From positions 1 through 64,000 of the forward strand of contig NZ_JAGGLV010000013.1 in NCBI RefSeq assembly GCF_017874735.1: 64,000 bases of DNA. Reading direction: 5' to 3'. Below are positions 1 through 8,804 of the stretch, one piece after another. Numbering within the stretch: the stretch's first letter is position 1; each line of letters opens with the position of its first letter. The notes under the pieces were generated by a model, which was not told the origin of the DNA, made no database searches, and saw nothing but the letters and a program-made list of their open reading frames with translations. Both the position numbers and the translations under genes were made by a program. The stretch comes from Paenibacillus silagei. Its GTDB lineage: Bacteria; Bacillota; Bacilli; Paenibacillales; Paenibacillaceae.

Positions 1-3
1 TGA

Positions 4-65
4 GGTCGCCTCATTTCGGTTTGGTTTGGTCGTACTTACCATTACCCGAAATGGCGGCCTTTTTT
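4..65 (+). terminator. Rho-independent terminator of a gene left of the window
   Basis: The left arm (4-19) and right arm (46-59) pair through ATTTCGG/CCGAAAT and CGCC/GGCG blocks, and six T residues follow. It would end a plus-strand gene that lies mostly or wholly outside the window. Between here and 236 I see only short open frames. One is a 23-codon frame at 135-206 whose GGAGG touches its ATG, too close to be a convincing start. Confidence 0.75.
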
Positions 66-236
66 GTCCCTTTTTTTGGGAAATCAACACGCTTATATAA
101 AATGCAAGAATTGCCCCCGCTAAGCGTTTGGAGGATGAAAAATCCTGCTTTTTATGCAGTAACTTTGAAATGTAGCCGGGATGAGCAGGGTAATGTTGTA
201 TTTTGAGCAGGATTTTCACTGGGAGGTTGGAGACGA

Positions 237-410
237 ATGCAAAATATTCATGATAATGAAATTATTTCTTATAAGGTTGATTTGCAAAAGTCAAAAATTA
301 CATTCCAAACATTGGGCGGCAAAGACAATTCAGTTCCCGTCATGATTGAGTTCATTGATGTCTTGGCGCATATGTTTGAAACGCAGTTGCAAGGGAGTAT
401 TAATGAGTAA
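237..410 (+). CDS. Short hypothetical protein, 57 residues
   Basis: The frame begins with ATG at 237 and has a GGGAGG-type ribosome site about 10 bases upstream. It encodes 57 residues (MQNIHDNEII... ending LQGSINE) with no cysteines, signal peptide or membrane segment. I do not recognise a family. Its codons are AT-richer than those of the glycosyltransferase that follows on the opposite strand. It could be a small cytoplasmic protein or the surviving start of a longer gene. The two stop codons are only 33 bases apart and the genes converge. Confidence 0.5.
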   Translation: MQNIHDNEIISYKVDLQKSKITFQTLGGKDNSVPVMIEFIDVLAHMFETQLQGSINE

Positions 411-442
411 AGCTTTGAAACCAAGCGGAGCTTCAGACATTG

Positions 443-2602
443 TTACCTCCCGTCATCCCCACCCTGAAGCACCGACTTCACAAGCAGCAGCCACGGAATG
501 CTGCCAGTAGCGGCGATGCTCCCCTCCGTGTGAACCTCCGCTGCAAGCAGCAGCATGTAATAACTGAGGCCAGTGATTGCGGCAGCGCTGCCGGATTGCA
601 GTAGCGTCTGTTCATCGTCTGACGTAAGCTGTGGAGCTTGCCCGCAGGATTGAGCTATGGCTGCATAGAGCAGCCATTCGGCAGCATCCCCGGACAATCT
701 ATGGTGCTGAGATTGCCCGGTATATTCCGCACACCACTGTAATCTAAATGAAGCAGGTGCATGCAGAATTCCTTGCAGCAGCGGCAGGGGAAGTCTGCTC
801 CAGAGAAAGTGTGCAGCGCCAAAGGGCTTGCCAAGCAGGAGCAATGTGTCCCAAGCGCCTGCTTGAAGCAGCAGTTGTGCTGCGTAAGAAAAATCTGTAG
901 AGCTAAGCGGTGTGTCTGCGCGGTGTTCCGAATCGGCTAAGCTGCCGATATCGGGGGCCGGGAAGGAACATTCTGCCGGAACAGAAGGGTCTTCTTGTTC
1001 TTCGGCTTGGCATTGTGGCAGCCTGGAATGGCTGGTTTCAGCATGGAGGGAGGCGACTTGGTGCTCCTGCATGCTGTTAGAGCCTGCCCGATGCTCCGCC
1101 GGGCAGGGCTGCTGCCCCGCCAGCCGGCGGTGCACGGCTGCAAGCCCGGGCGGCAGCTCCGCCAGCCGCCCCAGGCCTTGTCCTGCCGCGGCGATCCCGC
1201 CGCTGCGGCAGGACAAGGCCCACAGATAGCCGGATACCCACGGGTTATCCGGCGCGCCTCTCTGCATCCGCGCAAGCTCAGCGGATGCGGCCCCGGGCTG
1301 TTCCGGGTCGCGGAACAGCGTCCACAGCAGCACCTGAAGCACCTGCCGGATATCCTCCGGCAGATGCGGTGCTGCGAGAAGCGCCGCCAGCCACGGGGCG
1401 GCGCGGGCATTGAGTGCGGCGGGCACCAGCCGGATCAGCACTCGCCGGGGCAGGGCAGGGAGCAACTGACGCGTGAACACCGTCAGCTGCTCCGTTTGCC
1501 CGGACAGCAGGCACAACGTGGCCAGCTGCTCCCAGGCGGTTACGTCATCAGGCGCGTAGCCGATCGCCTGTCTGTAATGCTCCATTGCTTCCTTGTAGAG
1601 GAACAGCCGCTCGCAGACCCGCCCGGCGGAAAGGCGGGTGCGGTAGGTTCCGCTGCCGGAGGAGGAAGGGTATTTATGTGCGGTATCCCCGCTGTCCAGC
1701 GCCTGCTGGAGCAGAGGGTATGCCCGCCATACCTGCCCTTGCTCCAGCAGCAGACCCGCATAGCTCTCCAGCAGATCAGTGAAATCGGCGTACAGCCCAA
1801 TCCCGGCCTGATAGACAGACTCCGCGTCCGCAGGCCGCCCGCCCGCTTGGAGGGCAAAGGCTGTTTTGAGATACAGGTCGGCGGTATAGCCGGAGTCGGG
1901 CTGAGCTTCTTCCAGCAGTGGCAACAGCAGGTCCGCCGCAGCCTGATATTGCCCCTGCTGGTAATATTCCGTGCCCAGTGCGTACCGCAGAGGAACGCTA
2001 TCCGGTTCAAGCCGCAGAGCAGCGTGGATCAGCTGCAGATTGCGGCTGGCTTTATTTTTGCGCTGAAGCTCATCATCCAGATAGCCGTAATGGTGGACAG
2101 GCAGACGGGCATAAGCAATATGTCCTCCGGGGAGGCTCCAGATGCTGGAGGCTACCTCTTCATGAATGCTGCCGCGAAAACAGATACGTACATCGTTTCG
2201 GAAGAGTCTGCACACATTGTCTGTCACGTATTCGCGCCCGGAGGCATCACCTACATAATGAATAAAAGGCAGGAAATACCCGTACGCATGCTCCGATTCC
2301 AGCAGAAGCTTTAACTCCTCTGGCTTCCAGTCAGCAAGGGCTTCATCTGCATCCAGCACCAGAATCCACCCATAGGAGGCCAGCTGTAGGGTATGATTAC
2401 GGGCTTTGGAGAAATCGTGTTCCCAGGGCAGCCTGATTACCCGGGCACCGAACCTGCCGGCGATAGCCATACTGTTATCCTCTGATCCGGTATCCGCGAT
2501 AATAATCTCCGAGACCATACCCTGAACAGACAGGAGGCATTGCTCCAGATGTTGCGCCTCATTCCTTACGATCATGCAGAGCGAGATCCCGGGAGTATCC
2601 AT
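443..2602 (-). CDS. Family 2 glycosyltransferase with TPR-like tail (GT-A)
   Basis: This 719-residue protein probably transfers a sugar from a nucleotide donor in the cytoplasm. Residues 5-120 are a GT2 fold: the SLCMIVRNEA strand, the ADTGSEDNS nucleotide-binding loop (36-44) and the DADE metal-binding motif (84-87). From about 190 to 400 come helical repeats with alternating Tyr/Ala/Leu as in TPRs. The rest is Ala/Leu/Gln-rich and poorly defined. ATG at 2602 is preceded by AAAGGAG at good spacing. It is the third glycosyltransferase of a same-strand cluster but sits 517 bases after the second, across a repeat patch. There is no membrane segment. The acceptor is not shown by the sequence; the 27-residue repeat protein upstream is the obvious candidate. 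Confidence 0.85.
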   Translation of the reverse strand: MDTPGISLCMIVRNEAQHLEQCLLSVQGMVSEIIIADTGSEDNSMAIAGRFGARVIRLPWEHDFSKARNHTLQLASYGWILVLDADEALADWKPEELKLLLESEHAYGYFLPFIHYVGDASGREYVTDNVCRLFRNDVRICFRGSIHEEVASSIWSLPGGHIAYARLPVHHYGYLDDELQRKNKASRNLQLIHAALRLEPDSVPLRYALGTEYYQQGQYQAAADLLLPLLEEAQPDSGYTADLYLKTAFALQAGGRPADAESVYQAGIGLYADFTDLLESYAGLLLEQGQVWRAYPLLQQALDSGDTAHKYPSSSGSGTYRTRLSAGRVCERLFLYKEAMEHYRQAIGYAPDDVTAWEQLATLCLLSGQTEQLTVFTRQLLPALPRRVLIRLVPAALNARAAPWLAALLAAPHLPEDIRQVLQVLLWTLFRDPEQPGAASAELARMQRGAPDNPWVSGYLWALSCRSGGIAAAGQGLGRLAELPPGLAAVHRRLAGQQPCPAEHRAGSNSMQEHQVASLHAETSHSRLPQCQAEEQEDPSVPAECSFPAPDIGSLADSEHRADTPLSSTDFSYAAQLLLQAGAWDTLLLLGKPFGAAHFLWSRLPLPLLQGILHAPASFRLQWCAEYTGQSQHHRLSGDAAEWLLYAAIAQSCGQAPQLTSDDEQTLLQSGSAAAITGLSYYMLLLAAEVHTEGSIAATGSIPWLLLVKSVLQGGDDGR

Positions 2603-2639
2603 GGTCTATACGCTCCTTTCTAACAGTATCTGATTGAAA

Positions 2640-3119
2640 AAGCGGGAGTGCAAAGCAAGCGGGTATACCCCTTATGGACTGGAGAGCCGTTTTTTCAAAA
2701 AAACAGCACTTTTTACGGAGTTGCGGACTCAGAGGAACCTATTATCACTCTAACCGATGATTTAAGGCAGCATATCCGCCTTTAAGCGCCGTGGAGTCCG
2801 TAACTCTTCCCAGTCATGCGTTTTCTGCAAAATAAACGCTCCTCAGTCCGCAACGCCCAGGCAACTGACACTCTGCTGAATAAAAACGGACTATGCAGGG
2901 ATAGTTGCAGAACGTACACCTAAAACGAGCGATAAGGCACACTTTCATTGGATAACTGTAGTCTGTACAACTAAATCTGCCCAAAAGGGGAGAGGGAAGA
3001 ATCAACGGATGTTTAAATGTACGAAGTACAACAAAACCGGAAATTGGCGAGCAAACAGGCGTTTTAGTTGTACCAAATACAATTAAGGCTTATCGCAACT
3101 CCGATCATCTGATGACATA
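2640..3119. repeat. Intergenic patch of short dispersed repeats in both orientations
   Basis: No convincing gene lies in this 517-base gap. A GTTGCGGACT word recurs: at 2720-2730 on the plus strand, and inverted at 2794-2804 (one mismatch) and 2845-2854. A second motif around GTACAACTAAA recurs near 2967 and, modified, near 3030, and inverted near 3063. The arrangement suggests a non-coding repeat family able to form hairpins. A 63-residue open frame at 2814-3005 on the minus strand has no ribosome site and was not accepted. Confidence 0.45.
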
Positions 3120-4937
3120 CTAATCGCTTGATCTGGGAAGCGGAAGAGTGAGACGCGCAGCCGCAGCAGCCGGTGAATATATGGCCGAAGTTACGAGCGC
3201 AGCCAGAACCTTGTCAGCCAAAAGAATCAAGGGCTGCACAGCCGCAGCAATAGCAGATAAGGGGAGTGAGGTGTTCCCGTCCGCCGGGTTAACTGCAGGA
3301 TGATTTAGCAGCCCGGTGATATCATCGTAGCCCAGCTCAGCTGCGGAAGCTGCTTCCGCCCGCTGCAACAGCTTCAACAAATCAGCGCTAGGCGGCACCT
3401 CAAGCGCTGCATCATCTACCGCTCCAGCACCTACCCCAGCATCGATCTCACCCGCACTCTGCGCCGTAGCATCCACCGCTCCCGCATCTTGCAACACGCT
3501 ATCGATCTCACCCGCACTCTGCGCCGTAGCATCCACCGCTCCCGCATCTTGCAACACGCCATCGATCTCACCCGCACTCTGCGCCGTAGCATCCACCACT
3601 CCCGCATCTTGCATCACGCCATCGATCTCACCCGCACTCTGTATCGCCGCATCCAGCTCTCCCGCCGCCACACCAGACCCCACACCGCCCTCAAGCATAT
3701 CAGCCGCCGCTGTGTAACAGCCATCCCTTACCAGCAGGCGCAGTAGCTCCTGGCGCTGCTCCGTCAGGATGCCGGGCAGCTGCCCGGCCAGCCAGCCGTG
3801 AAGCTCAGGTTCGCGGCCCGTGCATTTGAACAGGCGCGTGAGCCGGGGAATCAGCAGCCAGGGCTCCGGCTGGAGCTGGGCTGCCCTGGTGAAGCAGGCT
3901 GCCGCTTCATGGTCTTCGCCGATCTGCTGGCAGACCTGCCCCAGCAGCGTGTGGGTGAGATAGGTGCCTAACCCGGATTCTGTATGATAGAGGGGAGGGG
4001 AGGCTCCGATCTGCAGTGCCCTGCATAGCGCAGCCTTGGCTTCGGCTAAGGCTGATACCTGCAGCAGCAGCGCACCTTTGAGATGGTGAAGATCGGGATA
4101 GTCCGGGAAGAGCGAGCTTCCCTGCCCGCAGGCTTCCAGCGCAGCCGGGTAATCACCGGTTACCGCCAGGCAGCGGACTTTGTATTTATAGAGCAGATGA
4201 ATATAGCTGGTGCCCGGCTCGGCCAGGTTCAGCGAGGTGCCGATATGCTCCAGCGCCTGCCCGTAATCGCCAAGCCGCATATATTCAACCGCCAGATTGA
4301 AATGCTGAAAAGCATCTCCGGGACTCTCCTCCAACTGCTGCTTCAGCAATCCGAGATTACGGCTGATTTTATCTTTTCGCTCCACAACTCCGTCGGCATA
4401 GCCGTAGTGATGAACAATCACGGTGCTCATATGCATCGCGGCCGCCGGGGTCTCCTGCACAATGGAAGCCGCAATCTGCTCATGAATAATGCCGCTGAAG
4501 CGATAATTCGGGCGGTTCTTGAACATACGGAGGATCGGGTTAACCGTAAGGGTCTGCGAAGCGCGCTCCATCCCCTGATGATTATGAATCCGCACAAAAA
4601 AAGCCTCATACTCCGTATGCTTCGCGCACACCAGCAGCTCATCCCGGCTCCCAGGCTCCAGTTCCTCGTCTGCATCCAGCACCAGAATCCAGGTACCCTG
4701 TGCCAGGGCCAGCCCGGCATTGCGTGCGGCGGCAAAATCCCCGTTCCACGGGTAATCGATGATCCGGGCACCGAAGCTGCGGGCAATGGATCGGGTGGCG
4801 TCGGTGGAGCCGGTGTCCACAATGATGATTTCATCCGCAGCCCCGCGCGCACTCCGCAGACAGCGGGCCAGGTTGTCGGCTTCATTTTTGACAATCATGC
4901 ATAAGGAAATCAGCGGTTGGTGTGGTTTCGTGGTCAT
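3120..4937 (-). CDS. Family 2 glycosyltransferase with TPR-like region and acidic repeat
   Basis: The protein is 605 residues from ATG at 4937. That ATG shares one base with the stop codon of the preceding gene (TAATG), which suggests coupled translation. A longer frame from 4991 would overlap that gene by 55 bases and was not chosen. Residues 8-120 are the GT2 domain, with SLCMIVKNEA, the VDTGSTD loop (about 40-46) and DADEE (88-92). Residues about 190-400 are TPR-like. Residues about 426-499 are a 20-residue repeat (consensus VDATAQSAGEIDGVLQDAGA), acidic and Ala-rich. It is the middle member of the glycosyltransferase cluster and is likely cytoplasmic. Donor and acceptor are unknown. Confidence 0.85.
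   Translation of the reverse strand: MTTKPHQPLISLCMIVKNEADNLARCLRSARGAADEIIIVDTGSTDATRSIARSFGARIIDYPWNGDFAAARNAGLALAQGTWILVLDADEELEPGSRDELLVCAKHTEYEAFFVRIHNHQGMERASQTLTVNPILRMFKNRPNYRFSGIIHEQIAASIVQETPAAAMHMSTVIVHHYGYADGVVERKDKISRNLGLLKQQLEESPGDAFQHFNLAVEYMRLGDYGQALEHIGTSLNLAEPGTSYIHLLYKYKVRCLAVTGDYPAALEACGQGSSLFPDYPDLHHLKGALLLQVSALAEAKAALCRALQIGASPPLYHTESGLGTYLTHTLLGQVCQQIGEDHEAAACFTRAAQLQPEPWLLIPRLTRLFKCTGREPELHGWLAGQLPGILTEQRQELLRLLVRDGCYTAAADMLEGGVGSGVAAGELDAAIQSAGEIDGVMQDAGVVDATAQSAGEIDGVLQDAGAVDATAQSAGEIDSVLQDAGAVDATAQSAGEIDAGVGAGAVDDAALEVPPSADLLKLLQRAEAASAAELGYDDITGLLNHPAVNPADGNTSLPLSAIAAAVQPLILLADKVLAALVTSAIYSPAAAAARLTLPLPRSSD
3441..3660 (-). repeat. 60-bp tandem repeat inside a glycosyltransferase gene
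   Basis: About 3.7 copies of a 60-base unit run in exact register; the unit boundaries fall at 60-base steps from 3441. The second and third copies are nearly identical and the last is the most diverged. Because 60 is a multiple of three, the array adds 20-residue blocks without shifting the frame. Such arrays change copy number by slippage or recombination. Confidence 0.9.
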
Positions 4938-7006
4938 TAGCTCAGACCTGCTCCTCTCTGCCGTTGGGTGTAATTCCACTTCGTATGCCAAGGGGTGCGG
5001 CGCAGCACCGCGATGGATTGAGCCACCGCTGCACTGTCCTCCTGAAGCGGGCCATGAGGCGGTTGCCCCTTCCCCTGTAGTCGTTCTACAGCTTCTGCGA
5101 GACGCTGCTCCGCCAGATGAAGATAACAGAGCGCCAGTCCGGTGCTAACTGCATCGTCTGCAGGGGATTCCCCCAAGGCCAGCCGGTACCAGCTGGCAGC
5201 TTCCGCATAATGCCCTTTATCTATGAGAAGTTCTCCGAGATATCGCAGGGTTGCCCCTGAAGCTTCCTTGCTGCCTGCAAGGCCAATGAACAGTTCCCCC
5301 GCCTCTGCACGCCAGCCTTCCTCATAGAGCGCCTCTGCCAGAATGCTTGTATGCGCTGGGAAGTGTTCAACGAGCCGCTTGCCCAGCGCGATGAACTGGT
5401 GCTTCACAGCAAGCCGGATGACCTCGGCAAGCAGAGGGGATTCCCCGAAGGCGGCGAACTCCGCTTGCTGCACGGCAGCATCTGACGACAACCTTGCATC
5501 GATCTCAAGCAATTCGGAACGCACTTCCGCAGGTGATTGCAGCCAGAGCTCCTCTTGCAGCTTCTCGCCCAGTTCCCATGTCACCATGGCTTCAAGGAGC
5601 CATAGCTGCCGCACCGTTTCTGTGTTCAATCCTCCGGCTGAGAGCTGTAGAGTGCCGGCCCGCAGCTTGTCGGCTGTCTTCCTGAACGAATGATATTTTC
5701 CGGTAATAATCCAGGAAGACAGCAGGAACAGCAAGGTGTCCTCCTCCAGCGGGCAGACCGCAGGCGGCAGCTCTGCAATTGCCTTATAAGCGCCCAGCCG
5801 ATATAAAGTACCGATAATTGCGGTTCTGGCAGCACGCTGTGCTGTGCCGGTCAGCTGTATCAAGAGTGCGGCGATCTCTCCCTCAGGCACCTCCAGCTCC
5901 TGAAAAGCAGCAGCGATCCCCTCCAAAGTGGGGAGATACAGGGAGTGCTGTTGAAGCGCACGATGGTACAGCTGCGCGGCCTCCTTTTGCTTCCCGAGCT
6001 GCTGGAAAATGGCCCCCATCCGGTGCAGCGGGCGGAAGCTGTCCATGCCCTGTTCAGTGACGTATGCTCTGCCCGGAGCCGGGGCAGAGGAGGTATCTAT
6101 GGCGTGCTGGTAAGACTGGACGGCGCGCTCATAGAATCCTTGGCTCTCCCAGGACTGGCCCTGCATGTAATGCAGGTCGGGATAATCTCCATAACGTGTC
6201 AGCTCGCGGGTCAGCAGGCTGTCGACCGCTTTCACATGACCGGTGGCCAGATCGATTTTGCACAGATCGCGAATGATCGAGGGACGGTAAGAAGCCTGAA
6301 GCGGAGCGAGGGTAAGACTCTGGCGCAGCAGTTCTCCGGCTTCCTCCAGCCGTCCGTCCTGACAGCAGGTGACTGCCAGATTATAACGGCTGAACACATC
6401 GTCAGGCTCTTCCGCAAGCGCAAGCCGCAGCAGGTGCTCGTTGCGGCTGATTTTATGCTTGGCGCTCATGACCAGGGGCAGGTAGCCGAAGTGAAGAATC
6501 TCTATTGGACTGGCCTCGATGGCGGCGGACCCATGTTTTGTGAGAATAGAGGACTCTACACTTTCATGAATTCTCCCGCAGAAAAGATAGCCCTGCCCAC
6601 CCCGGAACAGCCGCACAGGATGGTGATACAGACGATCCTCGGGCCTGCTTCCCAGCAGGTTCTCTATGCGCACCGTGTACGCTTCGGCTGTGCTGCCTCC
6701 GAGAATCTCCTTGATTGAATCTATGGAAGTCTGAAGGATTTCATCTGCATCCAGGACCAGTATCCAACTGCTGGCCGCATGGGAGAGACCGGTATTGCGT
6801 GCGTCTGAGAAATGGTGGTTCCACTGGGCTTCAATGACCGTTGCCCCGTATCTCCGGGCGATTTCCACGGACTGGTCAGTGGAGCCGGTATCGACCACGA
6901 TGATTTCATCGGCGCCCTGCAGACTAGCTAGGCAACGTGGGAGCAGCTCGGCTTCATTGTTGACTATGAGCTGTACTCCTAGTGTAGGTTTGGCAGATTG
7001 ATTCAA
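4937..7006 (-). CDS. Family 2 glycosyltransferase with TPR-like tail
   Basis: This 689-residue protein starts at TTG 7006, behind an AAGGAGG site seven bases upstream. Residues 8-125 form the GT2 domain: LGVQLIVNNEAE, the VDTGSTD loop (38-44) and DADE (86-89). In its two relatives the first motif reads SLCMIV. Residues about 190-390 hold several TPR-like helical pairs, and a second helical-repeat region lies near 545-660 (for example WYRLALGESPADDAVSTGLALCYLHLAE). It is the first glycosyltransferase after the repeat-protein gene and is coupled to the next one by a one-base stop/start overlap. It is predicted cytoplasmic; the TPRs may hold a protein acceptor. Confidence 0.87.
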   Translation of the reverse strand: MNQSAKPTLGVQLIVNNEAELLPRCLASLQGADEIIVVDTGSTDQSVEIARRYGATVIEAQWNHHFSDARNTGLSHAASSWILVLDADEILQTSIDSIKEILGGSTAEAYTVRIENLLGSRPEDRLYHHPVRLFRGGQGYLFCGRIHESVESSILTKHGSAAIEASPIEILHFGYLPLVMSAKHKISRNEHLLRLALAEEPDDVFSRYNLAVTCCQDGRLEEAGELLRQSLTLAPLQASYRPSIIRDLCKIDLATGHVKAVDSLLTRELTRYGDYPDLHYMQGQSWESQGFYERAVQSYQHAIDTSSAPAPGRAYVTEQGMDSFRPLHRMGAIFQQLGKQKEAAQLYHRALQQHSLYLPTLEGIAAAFQELEVPEGEIAALLIQLTGTAQRAARTAIIGTLYRLGAYKAIAELPPAVCPLEEDTLLFLLSSWIITGKYHSFRKTADKLRAGTLQLSAGGLNTETVRQLWLLEAMVTWELGEKLQEELWLQSPAEVRSELLEIDARLSSDAAVQQAEFAAFGESPLLAEVIRLAVKHQFIALGKRLVEHFPAHTSILAEALYEEGWRAEAGELFIGLAGSKEASGATLRYLGELLIDKGHYAEAASWYRLALGESPADDAVSTGLALCYLHLAEQRLAEAVERLQGKGQPPHGPLQEDSAAVAQSIAVLRRTPWHTKWNYTQRQRGAGLS

Positions 7007-7106
7007 GATCGTTCCTCCTTCGCGGGCCTTAATTCCTCCGGGTATTTTGCAAAATTAAGAATGTATATGCGTTGCTGCCGTCTTATGTAGATGCGGAATA
7101 ACGCAC

Positions 7107-7142
7107 AGCCAAGAGTACATGGGTATCCATGCACTCTTGGCT
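7107..7142 (-). terminator. Hairpin after the repeat-protein gene
   Basis: A near-perfect inverted repeat (AGCCAAGAGT paired with ACTCTTGGCT, extended by CATGG/CCATG) lies just past the stop of the 27-residue-repeat gene and before the next gene in the same direction. No real T-run follows, so it may be a weak terminator or a processing or stability element that separates expression of the abundant surface protein from the glycosyltransferases. Confidence 0.45.
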
Positions 7143-7168
7143 CCTGCATCGTATGACGGAAATTATGC

Positions 7169-8752
7169 TTACGTTCCTTGTGCATCAAAAATAACATTAA
7201 GCGTAGAAGCCGCACCCGGCGTGGCGGATTGATAGGAGAGGCGGGTGTATTTCAGGAACCGGGCAGGCACAATAACGTCTACAGAACCTGCTGGCAGCGG
7301 ATTGTCTCCGGTCGTATCGACGAAATAGTTGGTTCCGTCTGCACTGATCTCGACCCGTGTATTCACCGGATTGGCTCCGGTATTCACAATGAAGTAGGAA
7401 TAGGTGCCAAGGACACTGGTATTGTTGGCCGGCAGCGGCGTATAGGTATCCGAGGTTGCAATTGCCGTTGTAGGAAGCTCAATGAAGCTGCGCTGGGAAA
7501 TAGACGTTACGCTGCTCAGCGTACCGGCAGTGATAGTCGCACCAAGCACGCTAGTAATCGTACCGTCTAAGAGGTTGGTCACCGTACCAGCAGATGATAG
7601 AGTACCGGCGGTGATAGTCGCGCCAAGCACGCTAGTAATGGTACCATCCAACAGGTTAGTCACCGTACCAGCAGATGTTAAAGTACCAGCAGTGATAGTC
7701 GCGCCAAGCACGCTAGTAATCGTACCGTCTAACAGGTTAGTCACCGTACCAGCAGATGATAGAGTACCAGCAGTGATCGTCGCACCAAGCACGCTAGTAA
7801 TCGTACCGTCTAACAGGTTAGTCACCGTACCAGCAGATGATAGAGTACCAGCAGTGATGGTCGCGCCAAGCACGCTAGTAATCGTACCGTCTAACAGGTT
7901 AGTCACCGTACCAGCAGATGATAGCGTACCAGCAGTGATAGTCGCGCCAAGCACACTAGTAATCGTACCGTCTAACAGGTTAGTCACCGTACCAGCAGAT
8001 GATAGCGTACCAGCAGTGATAGTCGCACCAAGCACGCTAGTAATCGTACCGTCTAACAGGTTAGTCACCGTACCAGCAGATGATAGAGTACCAGCAGTGA
8101 TAGTCGCGCCAAGCACACTAGTAATCGTACCGTCTAGCAGGTTAGTCACTGTACCAGCGGATGTTAATGTACCAGCAGTGATAGTCGCACCAAGCACGCT
8201 AGTAATCGTACCGTCTAACAGGTTAGTCACCGTACCAGCAGATGATAGAGTACCAGCAGTGATCGTCGCACCAAGCACGCTAGTAATCGTACCGTCTAAC
8301 AGGTTAGTCACCGTACCAGCAGATGATAGAGTACCAGCAGTGATGGTCGCGCCGAGCACGCTAGTAATCGTACCGTCTAACAGGTTAGTCACTGTACCAG
8401 CGGATGTTAAAGTACCAGCAGTGATAGTCGCGCCAAGCACGCTAGTAATCGTACCGCCGAGGATGTTGGTCACTGTACCAGCCGATGTTAATGTACCGGC
8501 AGTGATAGTCGCGCCAAGCACGCTAGTAATCGTACCGCCGAGGATGTTGGTTACTGTACCAGCCGATGTTAATGTACCGGCAGTGATCGTTGCGCCAAGT
8601 ATACTAGAGATGGTGCCGTTCAAAATGACGGTGGTCAGGTTCCCGCTGGTATCCGTAGTTAGCGGCCGGTCGATCAGGGTCGAGGGGTCCCGGCCAAAAA
8701 TAAGTGTGCGCAAATTATCCGGATTGGCTTGAAATGAACTGAAATTTGGCAA
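7169..8752 (-). CDS. Ser/Thr-rich surface-type protein with thirteen 27-residue repeats
   Basis: The protein is 527 residues. TTG at 8752 is the start, with AAAGGA nine bases upstream. Residues 1-51 are a short N-terminal region (MPNFSSFQANPDNLRTLIFG...). Residues 52-402 are thirteen near-identical 27-residue repeats (LGATITAGTL[TS]SAGTVTN then LLDGTITSV), and a partial fourteenth follows. The last 113 residues are a distinct beta-rich domain with ...EISADGTNYFVDTTG... and FLKYTRLSYQSA, which I believe matches the DUF6385 family. Hydrophobic residues alternate with Thr/Gly, suggesting a beta-solenoid or fibre. About 10 of every 27 residues are Ser or Thr, giving many O-glycosylation sites. 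No signal peptide is visible, as in some exosporium proteins. The function is inferred, not known. Confidence 0.8.
   Translation of the reverse strand: MPNFSSFQANPDNLRTLIFGRDPSTLIDRPLTTDTSGNLTTVILNGTISSILGATITAGTLTSAGTVTNILGGTITSVLGATITAGTLTSAGTVTNILGGTITSVLGATITAGTLTSAGTVTNLLDGTITSVLGATITAGTLSSAGTVTNLLDGTITSVLGATITAGTLSSAGTVTNLLDGTITSVLGATITAGTLTSAGTVTNLLDGTITSVLGATITAGTLSSAGTVTNLLDGTITSVLGATITAGTLSSAGTVTNLLDGTITSVLGATITAGTLSSAGTVTNLLDGTITSVLGATITAGTLSSAGTVTNLLDGTITSVLGATITAGTLSSAGTVTNLLDGTITSVLGATITAGTLTSAGTVTNLLDGTITSVLGATITAGTLSSAGTVTNLLDGTITSVLGATITAGTLSSVTSISQRSFIELPTTAIATSDTYTPLPANNTSVLGTYSYFIVNTGANPVNTRVEISADGTNYFVDTTGDNPLPAGSVDVIVPARFLKYTRLSYQSATPGAASTLNVIFDAQGT
7530..8600 (-). repeat. 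81-bp tandem repeat array in the surface-protein gene
   Basis: Thirteen full 81-base units plus a partial one encode the 27-residue repeats. The central units are almost identical, differing at a handful of positions, mainly the Thr/Ser codon (GATGTTA versus GATGATA on the plus strand) and silent third positions. The two units nearest the N-terminus carry ILGG instead of LLDG. This gradient suggests expansion from the middle. The array is also open on the opposite strand. Confidence 0.92.
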
Positions 8753-8804
8753 ATGGAGTCATCCTTTCTGTGGGCGATTTCTGCCGTCAGCCTGCTCATG
8801 AAAA

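Noticed and set aside
995..2314. Long plus-strand open frame (439 residues) opposite a glycosyltransferase
   Set aside because: No ribosome site, odd Gln/Arg/Pro-rich composition, and the minus strand carries a clear GT2 motif set. It is a shadow frame of GC-rich coding DNA.
2814..3005. A 63-residue minus-strand frame in the repeat patch
   Set aside because: No ribosome site and built on intergenic repeat motifs.
4083..4904. Plus-strand open frame of 273 residues opposite the second glycosyltransferase
   Set aside because: It is antisense to conserved GT2 and TPR codons with no start signal.
7530..8600. Regular repeats that might suggest a CRISPR array
   Set aside because: Units are contiguous 81-mers with no variable spacers and encode protein repeats; no cas genes are near.
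7482..8732. A 416-residue open frame on the plus strand with VPAVIVAPSTLVIVP repeats
   Set aside because: It is the mirror of the 81-base array, which is a multiple of three and so keeps any stop-free frame open. The minus-strand frame has a ribosome site, unique end domains and sensible composition.
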